NCBI RefSeq assembly: GCF_013141695.1
Contig: NZ_WHNY01000074.1
Coordinates: 124,001-188,000, forward strand
DNA: 64,000 nucleotides
Source of the DNA: Paenibacillus plantarum
GTDB taxonomy: Bacteria > Bacillota > Bacilli > Paenibacillales > NBRC-103111
Reading direction: 5' to 3'
Position numbers and translations under genes: made by a program. Positions 26,240-34,835 of this stretch are shown piece by piece; positions within the stretch are counted from its first letter, which is position 1; every line of letters begins with the position of its first letter. A model generated the notes under the pieces. That model ran no database searches and was not told the DNA's origin. It worked only from the letters and a program-made list of their open reading frames with translations.

Positions 26240-26249
26240 AACCGGTTAC
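26240..26249. promoter_or_regulatory. Short palindrome in the phyH-araC divergent region
   Basis: TAACCGGTTA is a perfect 10-base palindrome with a central CG, 53 bases upstream of the PhyH start. It could be a second site for the LacI protein or a site of another regulator; evidence is weak. A TATAAT at 26300-26305 may be the -10 box of the AraC gene. Confidence 0.3.
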
Positions 26250-26344
26250 ATAGAAGTAATAATCTTGCTAATGATTCCTACAATCCTGCTATTTCATGTT
26301 ATAATGAAATCTATCTTGAACAGGTAAAGAAGGGATTATCCAAC

Positions 26345-27118
26345 ATGATATTGGATGCAAATGGGTTGTTCGCCGGCCATTACATAGAATCAGATACGTA
26401 TGTGACTAAACGTCCTCAAGGTCGGGATGATTGGTTGTTAATTTTCACACTAGAAGGAGCAGGCTTTGTTAACTACCAAGGTACAGAACATGTCTGTAAG
26501 AAGGGAGCCCTCGTTTTATTAGCACCTGGAACTCCCCAACACTATGGCACTTTGACAAACCACACCTGGCAATTCGTATGGGCACATTTCCCCTCTACAC
26601 TTTCTGAAACCAACTTGCTTCCTCAGGAGAATCAGCTCCTCGTCATGATCGAGAACGAGTCCATCCAGGAGCGAATTCACCTAGCTTTCACCCGCATATT
26701 GGCAGATTCGCGGGAACGCGGCGAGTATTGGTTCGAGCTCTGTTGCAGCTCCTTGCGAGAAATCCTACTCATCATGGCGCAGAAAAACATACGCAAAATG
26801 GATCCCCGCATTGAAGAGGTTCTCCATCTACTCTCTGGGCAGATGCGCGAACAGATTCGGCTTGAAGATCTTGCGCAGACCGTCGGTCTCTCCCCGTCGA
26901 GATTATCTCACCTTTTCAAAGAGAGCACAGGCTACTCCATTATCGATACACTGAATCGCATGCGGATCCAACAAGCCGTTATGATGCTAGCCCATACGGG
27001 ACGCAGTGCTTCGGACGTTTGTTACGATGTTGGTTTTCAAAATTATAATCATTTCACGAATCAGTTCCGTAAATGGCAGGGCATGACCCCGAGTATGTTT
27101 ATGAAAAGTCCGCGTTAA
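26345..27118 (+). CDS. AraC-family regulator with cupin-like sensor
   Basis: A 257-residue cytoplasmic regulator. Residues ~1-130 are an AraC-type arabinose-binding/cupin domain (YVTKRPQGRDDWLLIFTLEG, KKGALVLLAPGTPQHYG). Two helix-turn-helix units occupy ~155-257 (LEDLAQTVGLSPSRLSHLFK and SASDVCYDVGFQNYNHFTN, ending QGMTPSMFMKSPR). I chose the ATG at 26345, with AAGAAGGGA upstream and behind a TATAAT; a frame opening at 26219 would need an unsupported TTG. It is divergent from the PhyH gene and probably controls it, as such AraC-PhyH pairs are frequent in Paenibacillus. Confidence 0.87.
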   Translation: MILDANGLFAGHYIESDTYVTKRPQGRDDWLLIFTLEGAGFVNYQGTEHVCKKGALVLLAPGTPQHYGTLTNHTWQFVWAHFPSTLSETNLLPQENQLLVMIENESIQERIHLAFTRILADSRERGEYWFELCCSSLREILLIMAQKNIRKMDPRIEEVLHLLSGQMREQIRLEDLAQTVGLSPSRLSHLFKESTGYSIIDTLNRMRIQQAVMMLAHTGRSASDVCYDVGFQNYNHFTNQFRKWQGMTPSMFMKSPR

Positions 27119-27203
27119 AAATAATTTTATTTATTCCTATCAGATTACTATGAATTAATGTATAATGATCATAATAACTATCCATTGTGAACGGAGGATG
27201 AAG

Positions 27204-27650
27204 ATGGCAACCCAACTTTGGCGTGGCGACTACGATTGTGTAGATGAAGTTCCCTTGCATCGCGTGCGGGGTAATCAACTAGGAATTCTACTAAGTATAC
27301 TGGTCAGTGTTCTCAGTCAGCAGTTATGGATTCTCGTCCTTCCGTTAATTGTTCAGCTGATTAGTCGTACTTATGGCGTGAAATACAATGTATTTGTGCG
27401 GCTGTTCTCTCCACTTTTTCCGGTTAGCACACGAACGGAAAGCCGCGAGTTGCTTCGTTTCAACAACTTGTTAGCTATCCTATTTCTTATCGTAACCCTT
27501 ACGGCTTTGCTTTTAAAAATTACGACACTTGCCTATATCGCACTAAGCATGCTTACCATAGCTGTCGTGCTCGCTTTATGTGGATTTTGCTTTGGATGCT
27601 TCATCTATTTTCAATGGAAGCAGTTTTGGGCACGAAGAAGAAATGCCTAA
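27204..27650 (+). CDS. DUF4395-family integral membrane protein
   Basis: A 148-residue membrane protein with about four hydrophobic segments (LGILLSILVSVLSQQLWILV, LIVQLI, NNLLAILFLIVTLTALLL, ALSMLTIAVVLALCGF). The C-terminal GFCFGCFIYFQWK with C-x2-C is characteristic of DUF4395. The start is the ATG at 27204, six bases after GGAGG. It is followed by a terminator, so it is a single-gene unit. Family members often occur near thiol or sulfur redox genes; here the next gene is a Rieske protein on the opposite strand. Function unknown. Confidence 0.85.
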   Translation: MATQLWRGDYDCVDEVPLHRVRGNQLGILLSILVSVLSQQLWILVLPLIVQLISRTYGVKYNVFVRLFSPLFPVSTRTESRELLRFNNLLAILFLIVTLTALLLKITTLAYIALSMLTIAVVLALCGFCFGCFIYFQWKQFWARRRNA

Positions 27651-27683
27651 GCAGTCATGCTGAAGAGGCTGTTTCGGAAGTGG

Positions 27684-27721
27684 AAAAGGAGCTGGCGCGG
27701 CTGCGCCTAGCTCCTTTTTTT
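27684..27721. terminator. Intrinsic terminator
   Basis: AAAAGGAGCTGGCGCGG ... CTGCGCCTAGCTCCTTTTTT forms a long stem with T-run. It ends the DUF4395 gene and lies just before the convergent Rieske stop at 27732. Confidence 0.9.
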
Positions 27722-27731
27722 ATGCATACAA

Positions 27732-28277
27732 TCATGCTCGCTTCTCAGGTGTCGAAATATCCACATACACATCACCTTCAATGAGGAGTGGTTTATACCT
27801 TTCTAATTCCGGCAGCCCCATACCGACAGACGTTCCCACGATATCGAATTCGGCTCCGTGACAGGGACACCAGAAGAAGAGCTCCTTTTTCCGACTTCGT
27901 TGCGCTTCTGTTGCTGGCTCTACCGAACAGCCCAGGTGCGTACATGCCGGTGAAAGGATAACAAGCGCGCCGCGCTCATCCTTGGTCACATAGACGAAGC
28001 CCTGCTTAGGCGTCTTTACCCAGGCATCTTCGATCGTAGCGGTATAAAAAACCTTCTCATAGCCAGTTATCGCGTGTAGTTGCTCTACTGCGCCAACCTT
28101 TACGAAACTAGACGGAATCTTCCGTGTGTCTGGATTATCCAGCTTTTTCCCATGAACCGCTCCGTAATAAAACAACGCTGTATCCCCAAGCAACACGCCA
28201 GACACGCCTAGTACAACTTTGCTCGATGTGCTCAAAAAGGCTCTTCTTGTGATCTTTCGCGGTAAATGGGCAGTCAT
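27732..28277 (-). CDS. Rieske 2Fe-2S protein (QcrA-like, Tat-type signal)
   Basis: A 181-residue iron-sulfur protein. The N-terminus KITRRAFLSTSSKVVLGVSG has a twin-arginine pattern and a membrane anchor. The cluster ligands are CTHLGC (~residues 121-126) and CPCHGAEFD (~146-154), a complete Rieske pair. Length is like QcrA/PetC subunits of menaquinol:cytochrome c reductases, but no cytochrome b or c genes are adjacent, so it may serve as a stand-alone electron carrier (inference). Confidence 0.9.
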   Translation of the reverse strand: MTAHLPRKITRRAFLSTSSKVVLGVSGVLLGDTALFYYGAVHGKKLDNPDTRKIPSSFVKVGAVEQLHAITGYEKVFYTATIEDAWVKTPKQGFVYVTKDERGALVILSPACTHLGCSVEPATEAQRSRKKELFFWCPCHGAEFDIVGTSVGMGLPELERYKPLLIEGDVYVDISTPEKRA

Positions 28278-28369
28278 ACGAAGGTCAACTCCTTCACGAT
28301 GTGTGAAATCTGCTAATTGGATATCCCTAGTTCTAAAACTGCTTTAACTATATATAACATGGTTGGGTG

Positions 28370-28609
28370 CTAACCGATCAAGAAGCCCTTTATGGAGGTA
28401 AACATAATACATAGTGATAAAATCATAAAAATATAACCTATAAAGCCCTTTCGAGTTCTTTGAAACTCGATTAATCCCAACACTAAACTGAATACAGAAA
28501 GACATAACATTAAATATGGCATGACTTCAAAGTTTTGAGTCACTGTGCTATAAAGTGCGATACAAATAATAACCATCGCTAACGTCACTTTACTTATTTT
28601 TAAAAACAT
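28370..28609 (-). CDS. DUF3953-type small membrane protein
   Basis: A 79-residue protein with two to three hydrophobic segments (VTLAMVIICIALYSTV, YLMLCLSVFSLVLGLIEF, IGYIFMILSLCIMF). The pattern STVTQNFEVMPYLMLCL ... EFQRTRKGF matches the DUF3953 family as I know it. Start ATG at 28609 has GGAGG upstream; the longer frame to 28660 is within the preceding gene. It overlaps the 3' end of the acetyltransferase by 20 bases, so the two are cotranscribed. Function unknown. Confidence 0.75.
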   Translation of the reverse strand: MFLKISKVTLAMVIICIALYSTVTQNFEVMPYLMLCLSVFSLVLGLIEFQRTRKGFIGYIFMILSLCIMFTSIKGFLIG

Positions 28610-29147
28610 AGTCCTCCTGCTGTGCAACCTTGGTATACAAAACATGTCTACACAAAGCACTATCCAACCCCACCTTCGGGTGGTTGAACATTTTAATAAA
28701 CTGCATGCCGATCTTGTTCATCACATTGCTCGAAGGCTTGTTGATCTCCGCTGTCCAACTGTACACTTTAGGAAAACCTAATTCCTTGAATCCATAGTGC
28801 AAACAGGCCTCGGCCCCCTCGGTCGCATAGCCTTTTCCCCAGGCTGCTTTTTTCAGCCGCCATCCAATCTCGATACATGGGGTAAAATCAGACTCCAAGT
28901 TGGCCCTGTGAAATCCAATAAACCCGATAAACTCTTGGTTTTCTTTTACTTCCACGGCATATAACCCAAATCCGCATTCTTGAAATTCTGATAAAATAGA
29001 TCTATAGAACGTATCTGTTTCGTCTTTCGATAAAGTTTTAGGAAAATACGTCATCACCTCTTCATCCGCATTAAGCTGACGAAATGGTTCGAGATCAGTT
29101 TCTACCCAGTTGCGTAATCGTAATCTCGCTGTTTCCAAGTAAATCAT
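28590..29147 (-). CDS. GNAT-family N-acetyltransferase (RimJ/RimL type)
   Basis: A 185-residue acetyl-CoA-dependent acetyltransferase. It opens with the RimJ/RimL-style LETARLRLRNWVETDLEPF. The acetyl-CoA site is visible in LKKAAWGKGYATEGAEACL, a variant of the (R/Q)-x-x-G-x-(G/A) motif A, and the C-terminus has SSNVMNKIGMQFI, also typical. Substrate may be a protein N-terminus or a small amine; not determinable. Confidence 0.9.
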   Translation of the reverse strand: MIYLETARLRLRNWVETDLEPFRQLNADEEVMTYFPKTLSKDETDTFYRSILSEFQECGFGLYAVEVKENQEFIGFIGFHRANLESDFTPCIEIGWRLKKAAWGKGYATEGAEACLHYGFKELGFPKVYSWTAEINKPSSNVMNKIGMQFIKMFNHPKVGLDSALCRHVLYTKVAQQEDYVFKNK

Positions 29148-29470
29148 TGTACACCTCCGATAGACGTTCTATTCGCTTCTAACTTTTCCTTATTTTAACA
29201 TATGACAGCAGGTTTTGTCTGACTCTTCCCATTCCATCCTTGGAAAGCACAAAAAAAGCTGGATCTATGATCACAGCTTCTTCATTCTTGCGTTTATCCG
29301 AAAGGAGAAATTAAACATATTGCAGGCAATACTTCAACAATTTTCATTCCAATATGGATACATTTTATAATTCGAACATTATCCGGTAAACAGGTTTACT
29401 TCTAATTTCATTTTACGCAATAAAAGCTAGTATTGCCTAAATGAATGCCATTTATACATGGTAGGAAAAA
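29148..29470. other. Intergenic region with a terminator, no gene
   Basis: Apart from the hairpin at 29251-29281 I see nothing that looks coding or regulatory in these 320 AT-rich bases. Confidence 0.5.
29251..29281 (-). terminator. Probable terminator
   Basis: On the minus strand GAAGCTGTGATCATAGATCC AGC is followed by TTTTTTT; the stem is AAGCTG / CAGCTT extended imperfectly by GATC pairs. It could terminate transcription from the VOC gene upstream (29471). Confidence 0.55.
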
Positions 29471-29848
29471 TTATTTCTTTTCCAGAATTGCAAAGTAATT
29501 TCCTTCGTCATCCGCGAAGTTAAACACTCTTCCCGTAGGCATTGTTACAAGGTCACCAACGGTAATGTCTTTCTCTTTGAATTCGGCATATAGGCTTTCA
29601 AGATCTTCAGAGAAAAACAATAGCGAAGGCGTGTCCAGGTTTAGTTGCGGCTGCATTTGGGCAATAAGCTCTTTATTGTGGAGTATGATACTCGTTTGGG
29701 CATCATCCTTTGGAGCAATTTCGAACCATTTCATTGGCCCATGATTTTCTTCCGAAACAAGGATGAACCCCAATTTTTCCGTCCAAAATTTCAATGATGC
29801 GTCTTGATCATTCACATACAGCATAATTTGACCGACTTTGCTGATCAT
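29471..29848 (-). CDS. VOC-family protein (glyoxalase/bleomycin-resistance fold)
   Basis: A 125-residue protein with the two beta-alpha-beta-beta-beta halves of the VOC fold: KVGQIMLYVNDQDASLKFWT and, in the second half, VGDLVTMPTGRVFNFADDEG ending in NYFAILEK. Such proteins bind metals or sequester drugs or isomerise thiol adducts; residues do not settle which. Single-gene unit. Confidence 0.88.
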   Translation of the reverse strand: MISKVGQIMLYVNDQDASLKFWTEKLGFILVSEENHGPMKWFEIAPKDDAQTSIILHNKELIAQMQPQLNLDTPSLLFFSEDLESLYAEFKEKDITVGDLVTMPTGRVFNFADDEGNYFAILEKK

Positions 29849-29926
29849 TGTCCATTCTCCGTTTCAAATAGATTTGGTAAGCACATCTACCCATATGATT
29901 GTACAGAATATTACAATTCACTTCAA

Positions 29927-30463
29927 CTAACCTGTCCCATTTAACCATTTGGCATAACAGTGCCTTGGCTTCCCATTGTACATTGGGCGGGTAAATTGAA
30001 GGACGAACCCTGCCGCTTCTAAATTATGTTTGCTCACCACATTGTCGGGATGAACAGTGGAATAGAGGTATCGGCTGCCGCATTCTCGGGCACGTTGTTC
30101 CCGTAATTCATGGAAATAGCGTTGCAATCCCCGGCCACGAACGGTTTCGTGGACAATCGTTGCATCGAGAATCGCTACGTATGATAAATCTGACTCAGGC
30201 ACCCCGAACTCCCTGCCCAAATTGCTTTCACTCGAACCAGGGAACGCCAGAATGGAATAAGCCATAAGCTCCCCATTTAGAAAAGCACCGTAGGTTTCAC
30301 CGTTTTCCTCGATATGCGTGTTTAAGTACTGTTCATCGCCCATCGCGAAATGTTCTTGTGAAGCGAGACGAGATACAACGTCAACCATAAGCGCATGAAT
30401 AGCTGGAACATCCCTGTGCCCTAAACGGCGGATTTCCAAATTAGCTATGTTTTGAACCAACAT
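29927..30463 (-). CDS. GNAT-family N-acetyltransferase
   Basis: A 178-residue acetyltransferase. Motif A is VHETVRGRGLQRYFHELREQ with RGRGLQ as the acetyl-CoA pyrophosphate loop, and NVVSKHNLEAAGFVLQ matches motif B. The mid-part AYSILAFPGSSESNLGREFG resembles a subfamily annotated only as GNAT. Substrate unknown. Confidence 0.88.
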   Translation of the reverse strand: MLVQNIANLEIRRLGHRDVPAIHALMVDVVSRLASQEHFAMGDEQYLNTHIEENGETYGAFLNGELMAYSILAFPGSSESNLGREFGVPESDLSYVAILDATIVHETVRGRGLQRYFHELREQRARECGSRYLYSTVHPDNVVSKHNLEAAGFVLQFTRPMYNGKPRHCYAKWLNGTG

Positions 30464-30493
30464 TAAGAAAGCTCCTTCATCTATGATGTTAAA

Positions 30494-31540
30494 TTATTTA
30501 CCAGGCATAGGCCTTGCTATTAGAAAAATAAGCAGGATCATCCCCATATACCCGAAAAGTGGGTATAGATAGGTAAGAAGCGAAGTAAAACCAACCTGAC
30601 TGATTAATAAACAGATCAGCAAAATAGCCAGAACTACCCAATTGTGTGGCAGTGGATATATGCGCCTAATATGTCGGGTGATGCCGAACACATTTCCAAT
30701 TAACGTCGTAACAATTTCCCCGTAAATAACGACGATGAATAGGACATGGAAGAACCGTCCAAAACCTCGTATTATTTCAGCCATCGGAATTTCAAAATTC
30801 AAAATCTCCGGCATCCGCGAATGTATCGCAAAGTGACTGATCAATAGCATAACACCAAGCCCAATGCCACCCCATAGGCCGCCCCACTTCAGAATGCTCT
30901 CATCCTGCACCTCACTACCTAACGGCACCAAGACCGCTTGGGCAAAAGCAAAATTTAAGGCTACATACGTAAGTGGACTCATGATCCATTTCAAATGGGT
31001 GCTGGTTTCTAGTTCTTGCCAATTCGTCGCTTCCCCAATCCCATCTATGCCAACAACTCGGATGATCACAAGCACCATGAAAAAAAGCATCAACGGCATT
31101 ACAAGTGAATTAACCGCTAGAATGCCATGCATTCCTTTGCTCATGACCAAGTAGCATAGCAACATGCTAATGATGACCCCAAATTGATAGGGCAGTCTCA
31201 ACTGCTCCTCGAAAATAGAGCCAGTCCCCGACATCATCACAGCGGTCACACCGAATAGGATGATAAACGTCAAGGTATTCGCGACTTTGCCAAATAACTT
31301 GCCAAATAAATAATCGTTCAACTCCTGATAAGAAGACGCCTTAAGTCGATGCGCGAGGACCATCATTTTCGTCCCAATCCATATAAAAAAAGCCGTTGCA
31401 ATCCCTATGCCAACTCCGCCATAGGCTCCGTAGATGGTGAAGAAATGCATAATGGACTGCCCCGAGGCAAATCCCGCCCCTACCACAGTCCCCATATACG
31501 TTGCAGCGATTTGTAAAATCATGAGCGTTTTTGGCTTCAT
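30494..31540 (-). CDS. YkvI-family membrane transporter-like protein
   Basis: A 348-residue protein with about ten hydrophobic segments. MILQIAATYMGTVVGAGFAS near the N-terminus, with a GAGFASGQ motif, is the hallmark of the YkvI family, which is related to APC/LeuT-type transporters. I chose the ATG at 31540 since homologues begin at about this point; a longer frame to 31579 is open but lacks a binding site. Substrate is unknown. It is alone in orientation with the acetyltransferase genes around it. Confidence 0.82.
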   Translation of the reverse strand: MKPKTLMILQIAATYMGTVVGAGFASGQSIMHFFTIYGAYGGVGIGIATAFFIWIGTKMMVLAHRLKASSYQELNDYLFGKLFGKVANTLTFIILFGVTAVMMSGTGSIFEEQLRLPYQFGVIISMLLCYLVMSKGMHGILAVNSLVMPLMLFFMVLVIIRVVGIDGIGEATNWQELETSTHLKWIMSPLTYVALNFAFAQAVLVPLGSEVQDESILKWGGLWGGIGLGVMLLISHFAIHSRMPEILNFEIPMAEIIRGFGRFFHVLFIVVIYGEIVTTLIGNVFGITRHIRRIYPLPHNWVVLAILLICLLISQVGFTSLLTYLYPLFGYMGMILLIFLIARPMPGK

Positions 31541-31628
31541 AGCTCCCCCATAGTCAAGCGGTATCTTGTACATCTCCATTGTATGTAAGATAAGCTTGTA
31601 TATGCCAGTTGACAGGAGCTATCTGTTG

Positions 31629-32570
31629 CTATTTAGAGCTTAGTGGTACTTCAAGGGCAGGGCTTATTTGTTTAAAAAAATAACTACGTGTCGCATAGGT
31701 GGTAAACCCTACTTTTTCGTACAACCTAATCGCCTTCAAATTAGCTGAATTGACACTTAGTGTTATCTCATTGGCTCCCGCATTTTTTAATCGAAGCAGA
31801 TTTTCGATAAGTAAGGCATGCCCTATCCCTCTACCTTGATAGTCCTGTTTAACGGCGATGGTAGCGATGTCCCCTCTGTCGCCAACTAATTGCGAAGAAA
31901 TGAAAGCGACCGGTTCATCCTCACCCGGATGAAATGCCAATATGTTTAAGTCAGAATGACTAGCACCTTCGAGCTCGTAGACCACACTTTCGACCGTTTT
32001 TTTACCTTGAAAAGCATCATTGTAAATGGAAGCCCAGGCATCTGCCTGCTGTAATGTCGGCGATTTAAAAGAATAGTTAGGAGTAACATAACAATTACGT
32101 ATATGCACAAGGTCATCTTTTCGAAGCAGCAGTAACGTATGTTTCTTCTCCATACCATGTGAACGTGCTAATTCAAGCATTCCTGTCGTTCGTGAATCTA
32201 CGCGAAGCACGAAATGAATCGTTCGATCCTCTTGACTGACAACTGCGTTCAAATGGTTAAGAATAAACTGGAATAGGATTGTTCCAATCCCCTTGCGGCG
32301 CCAAGGGATATCGACTGCTGAGAAGCTATCGACCTTCCTGCCATTCGTTGTCTCAACGAAACAAAGCGAGATATAGCCTACGATTTGATCATGAAGATTA
32401 GCGACAAATGTATGCTCACGGGTCCTTGCACCTGGCTCATCCAAAAACCGTTCAAATTCATGAATGTGCATACCATTTTGTAAATGCAGGGAATCACGAT
32501 TAATAATAGCGACAATAGACTCCGCATCTGAATCTTGATATGGACGGATGGTTACCTCCTGTTCATACAC
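31629..32570 (-). CDS. Tandem GNAT-domain acetyltransferase
   Basis: A 313-residue protein with two GNAT domains. The first (~1-150) has FSAVDIPWRRKGIGTILFQF and the second (~165-300) has TIAVKQDYQGRGIGHALLIE followed by LSVNSANLKAIRLYEKVGFT. Both acetyl-CoA loops (RRKGIG and QGRGIG) look intact. Double-GNAT enzymes such as MshD-like proteins exist, but identity here is not determinable. It lies 16 bases downstream of the phosphotransferase gene and is probably cotranscribed with it. Confidence 0.87.
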   Translation of the reverse strand: MYEQEVTIRPYQDSDAESIVAIINRDSLHLQNGMHIHEFERFLDEPGARTREHTFVANLHDQIVGYISLCFVETTNGRKVDSFSAVDIPWRRKGIGTILFQFILNHLNAVVSQEDRTIHFVLRVDSRTTGMLELARSHGMEKKHTLLLLRKDDLVHIRNCYVTPNYSFKSPTLQQADAWASIYNDAFQGKKTVESVVYELEGASHSDLNILAFHPGEDEPVAFISSQLVGDRGDIATIAVKQDYQGRGIGHALLIENLLRLKNAGANEITLSVNSANLKAIRLYEKVGFTTYATRSYFFKQISPALEVPLSSK

Positions 32571-32586
32571 AACAACATTCCTCCAC

Positions 32587-33501
32587 TCACGAAGTAAACC
32601 AAATGGGCATACACTTTTCGAAGTTTTGATGATCCTCTAACACAACCCGAATTCGACCCAACATGGATTCAAGTTGCTCGGGAACCACCTGCAGCGTCCA
32701 AGTTACTGTCGGGAAAATAATCATAGCCGTGTACAACGCATACAAATGCCAGAACTCATCTGGAACAGTGCCATTAAAGTAACCTCGTATTTGCCCCCTG
32801 CAGAATGGGATACTAACCTCGCGGCTAAAGTAGGCGATTTTCAAAAAATCATGGTATGGGTCCCCCCAGTCGTAACGGTTAAAATCAATGACCCCCGCGT
32901 AGCTGCGATTGTGAATGAGTAGATTGCTCGTGTGAAAATCATCATGCTGAAAGCGATTGGGACGATTGACCATGTAGTGCGCATTCTGATTAATAAAGGA
33001 GATAATCTCATCCTCTTCGGCAAGCTTAACTCCGCAATTGCGATAAGTTTCATATTGACGCATATGTTTAGAGAATCTCTTTTCATACCAGTCTTCCTCT
33101 ATGTGAGGAGCAGCTATGTCATGCATGATACGCAGCTCTTCCCCAGCTAGCAGGCCAATTTGGTATTGTTCATCATCCGACAAGGAAGGCAAAATATCAA
33201 AAGCATCCTCCCCTTCCACATAGCTCAGCAGCATGTAACAAATATCTAGTGACTCGATCGCACCGAATTGTAAGGGTTTCGAAGTTTTTACCCCGCGATC
33301 AAATACGTTAGCAATAACTTCAAATTCTGATCGTTTTTTTGGCAGTTGCTTCAGAGGTGCCGTGCGTAATACATATTGAGGCGTTTCGCTATTTTCATAT
33401 ATGAAATACTTGCTGTCAAAGGAGAATCCTTTCGTAATCCGTGAAATTTCGGTCACGTTCTCCAGGGATGGTAGATGTTTCTGAAGATCAGATAAGTTCA
33501 T
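32587..33501 (-). CDS. Aminoglycoside phosphotransferase (APH)-family kinase
   Basis: A 304-residue small-molecule kinase. The APH catalytic loop is FQHDDFHTSNLLIHNR near residues ~188-203 (H-x-D-x3-x-N) and the metal-binding Asp is in AGVIDFNRYDWGDPYHDF. The N-lobe holds ITKGFSFDSKYFI. I chose the ATG at 33501, seven bases after AAAGGAG; a longer frame to 33573 lacks such a site. Family members phosphorylate aminoglycosides, choline, homoserine and others; here substrate is unknown. The downstream acetyltransferase makes a resistance role conceivable but unproven. Confidence 0.87.
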   Translation of the reverse strand: MNLSDLQKHLPSLENVTEISRITKGFSFDSKYFIYENSETPQYVLRTAPLKQLPKKRSEFEVIANVFDRGVKTSKPLQFGAIESLDICYMLLSYVEGEDAFDILPSLSDDEQYQIGLLAGEELRIMHDIAAPHIEEDWYEKRFSKHMRQYETYRNCGVKLAEEDEIISFINQNAHYMVNRPNRFQHDDFHTSNLLIHNRSYAGVIDFNRYDWGDPYHDFLKIAYFSREVSIPFCRGQIRGYFNGTVPDEFWHLYALYTAMIIFPTVTWTLQVVPEQLESMLGRIRVVLEDHQNFEKCMPIWFTS

Positions 33502-33576
33502 TGGAATGCTCCTTTGGCGCTCGGACGGTGTTGGTGGCGTTTGTAGGTTAGCAGAGGCTAATGCACTACACATTTG

Positions 33577-33772
33577 TATTAACTGGAAAATATACAGCTA
33601 TTTATGTGCAATTACCCGAAAAATTCAATTTAACTGTAAAATATGTAGGTAAAACAGCCTCTTTTGTTCAGGTTGGGTAAAATGGTTAAAATTAACTGCA
33701 GGTTCTCCATCTATTCTGGATTTGGTTGAAAAATCCGAGAAATTAACTGTAGGAAATCCATTTATTCATCTG
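33577..33772. repeat. Dispersed repeat, family B, copy 3
   Basis: Forward modules AACTGGAAAATATACAGCTA and AACTGTAAAATATGTAGGTA are followed by inverse modules TTAACTGCAGGTTCTCCATC and TTAACTGTAGGAAATCCATT. It has the same two-forward, two-inverse order as copies 1 and 2 and sits between converging features in a gene-free stretch. Confidence 0.8.
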
Positions 33773-33833
33773 GCGTACAGGAGATTTACGAAACTTCCTA
33801 CCTAACAAATCACCATGCTGGCTCGGCAATCTA

Positions 33834-33917
33834 TACTTCTACTTCTACTTCTACTTCTACTTCTACTTCTACTTCTACTTCTACTTCTACTTCTACTTCT
33901 ACTTCTACTTCTACTTC
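33834..33917. repeat. TACTTC hexanucleotide tandem array (14 units)
   Basis: Fourteen perfect copies of TACTTC in a row. The array touches the stop codon of a small possible open frame on the minus strand (33911-34018). Perfect identity suggests recent slippage and probable length variation between strains. Confidence 0.95.
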
Positions 33918-34018
33918 CTCTCCACTCCCCCAACTCTATTCGCAACCAGTTTCCTCCAAGTAAAATAAACGACTATGCCCAGTAGTATCAACCCTAACAT
34001 TTCTACTATTCTCCACAT
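33911..34018 (-). CDS. Possible small single-span membrane protein
   Basis: 35 codons: MWRIVEMLGLILLGIVVYFT then WRKLVANRVGGVERK. One hydrophobic span followed by a basic tail is typical of small membrane proteins. GGAG lies 12 bases before the ATG, rather far. The same frame is open further upstream (VDAYDTVEHLQQKVAFGVLS), so this may instead be the end of a longer or truncated gene. The stop lies in the TACTTC array. Not recognised. Confidence 0.3.
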   Translation of the reverse strand: MWRIVEMLGLILLGIVVYFTWRKLVANRVGGVERK

Positions 34019-34106
34019 TGGGTTTGAAAGAACTCCAAATGCGACTTTTTGTTGTAGATGTTCAACTGTATCATATGCGTCCACTATCTTCGGGAATATG
34101 AGAACA

Positions 34107-34676
34107 TCACTTGTGCGAAATCACAGTCACTTTATTCCACTTGCCTTTAAAGTTCTTTTGTACGATTCGTTTTTCATATATTGCAGCAAGATGCTTATTC
34201 TCTAAGAAATAGGGGGTTGGCCTAATTATGATTTGAAGTACATCGTCAATTCCACATGGGGCAGTTAACCGTACATGATCCTGATTGTCTAACGTCAACC
34301 CCAAAGCTGTTGCTGTCTCAGGGAACTTGGACATTGCATCAGTAGAAGATGAATAGGGAGGATTGTCATTGACCACATGCATTCTTGCCTGGTTTTTAAC
34401 GGACCAAGGAATGTTTGGTATGATTTGATTTAACTGTTCCTCGTATTGTTTTTCAGTATCCTCATTTACATTTGAAGCATCAAAATAGATGACATCTACA
34501 TCGGAGAGTGGCGTTCGTTCTTCATAATCATGAAGGGTATCCCAGATTTTTGACCGAACGAAGCCTGCACACACCCACCAATCGGGAAGCTGTAGGGACC
34601 GAGCAGCCCTGAGGATGTCCATCATCCATTCATCCGCACGTATAAGAGCAATAATATCCTCTTTACTCTTTATCAA
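34107..34676 (-). CDS. Nucleotidyltransferase-family protein (PF06042 type)
   Basis: A 189-residue protein. WWVCAGFVRSKIWDTLHDYE and TPLSDVDVIYFDAS carry the nucleotidyltransferase-like G-x-V-R and D-x-D signature of this family, found widely in Bacillota and Proteobacteria. Length is normal. The biochemical reaction is not known. Single-gene unit. Confidence 0.88.
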   Translation of the reverse strand: MIKSKEDIIALIRADEWMMDILRAARSLQLPDWWVCAGFVRSKIWDTLHDYEERTPLSDVDVIYFDASNVNEDTEKQYEEQLNQIIPNIPWSVKNQARMHVVNDNPPYSSSTDAMSKFPETATALGLTLDNQDHVRLTAPCGIDDVLQIIIRPTPYFLENKHLAAIYEKRIVQKNFKGKWNKVTVISHK

Positions 34677-34774
34677 CTCAAGACCCCCTTAACAGGAACG
34701 TATATTCCTATATTATAAAGAGTGAAAATGGAATTGTAAAGTTATCCCATTTTCATACCCGTTCGGTGGTTATG

Positions 34775-34822
34775 CAAAAAAAAACTACCAACAATATGCG
34801 AATATCGCGATACTGTCGGCAG
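34775..34822 (-). terminator. Probable terminator after the pectate lyase gene
   Basis: On the minus strand the imperfect stem CTGCCGACA ... TGTTGGTAG is followed by nine T residues. It begins 14 bases beyond the lyase stop. Confidence 0.7.
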
Positions 34823-34835
34823 CCTTTATTAACTT

